Source: Neoceratodus forsteri
Lineage: Eukaryota > Chordata > Ceratodontiformes > Ceratodontidae
Assembly (NCBI GenBank): GCA_016271365.2
Contig: CM028131.1
Span: 281,726,001 to 281,790,000, forward strand
Direction: 5' to 3'
DNA: 64,000 nucleotides
Shown here: piece after piece, positions 63,933-64,000 of the stretch
How the letters are laid out: each line of letters starts with the position of its first letter
Numbering within the stretch: the stretch's first letter is position 1
Program-made: the position numbers and the translations under genes
Notes under the pieces: generated by a model
Database searches by the model: none
Told to the model about the DNA's origin: nothing
What the model saw: only the letters and a program-made list of their open reading frames with translations

Positions 63933-64000
63933 TTATTCATCAGCTACAATTAATGGGTTTGGCATAGGCTTATGCAGCAGACGTATCAGAGAAGGTGGTC

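Noticed and set aside
1..64000. CRISPR arrays, rRNA or bacterial genes
   Set aside because: No regularly spaced short repeats with unique spacers, no rRNA signatures and no prokaryotic operon structure are present. The tandem arrays seen are eukaryotic repeat types.

Overview
The window looks like repeat-saturated vertebrate nuclear DNA. Nearly everything recognisable is a transposable element: CR1-type and L2-type non-LTR retrotransposons, two families of DIRS-type tyrosine-recombinase retrotransposons, short TTAA-flanked DNA elements, a tRNA-type SINE, and a peculiar tandem-repeat element. There is no bacterial-style operon, rRNA gene or CRISPR. The abundance of DIRS elements together with CR1 elements whose ORF1 carries an SGNH-esterase-like domain suggests an amphibian (a caecilian is my best guess) or another large-genome vertebrate. 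That is an inference and not a measurement. No host gene is certain; one 140-bp candidate exon (57635-57774) is proposed.

Layout. 1-6735: eroded fragments (sense CR1 3' half at 745-1975, a fossil DIRS recombinase at 2149-2484, several antisense CR1 3' ends, a possible solo LTR at 4547-5060, a different antisense LINE at 5061-6310). 6736-17970: an L2 element split by an antisense CR1 (alpha, 7909-15290), itself split by a second antisense CR1 (beta, 8571-12325). 17972-19435: antisense CR1 split by a sense CR1. 20055-31480: one antisense CR1 (gamma) interrupted by DIRS-1A (21636-27858, which carries a 557-bp palindromic TTAA element in its right repeat), a sense CR1 fragment (28456-29535) and a second TTAA element (30066-30506).

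31933-34333 and 39411-56690 (interrupted): two inverted copies of an approximately 2.3-kb element, here called R285, built on palindromic units of about 285 bp repeated in tandem. The right copy sits inside an antisense LINE (38925-39410 / 56691-57125) and has received a sense CR1 (delta, 40961-55971). Delta has in turn received DIRS-1C (41936-53311), whose gag has received DIRS-2D (43236-48971). This is a five-level nest: LINE, R285, CR1, DIRS-1, DIRS-2. 57181-57302 is a small piggyBac-like MITE. 58028-63932 is a second, better preserved DIRS-2 copy (E).

How the parts work. Each DIRS copy shows the class architecture: inverted terminal repeats (ITRs), gag with a Cys/His cluster, pol (RT with YLDDWL, RNase H, then a conserved DIRS-specific region), an overlapping tyrosine recombinase (YR), and an internal complementary region (ICR) just after YR that is complementary to both outer ends. 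Copy-specific sequence variants are shared by all three repeat positions within each copy, a direct trace of templated end restoration. No copy looks fully functional. DIRS-1C pol (two lesions) and DIRS-1A YR (open, but His at the first catalytic Arg) are the best preserved. Element boundaries are read by eye and are accurate to a few to tens of bases.
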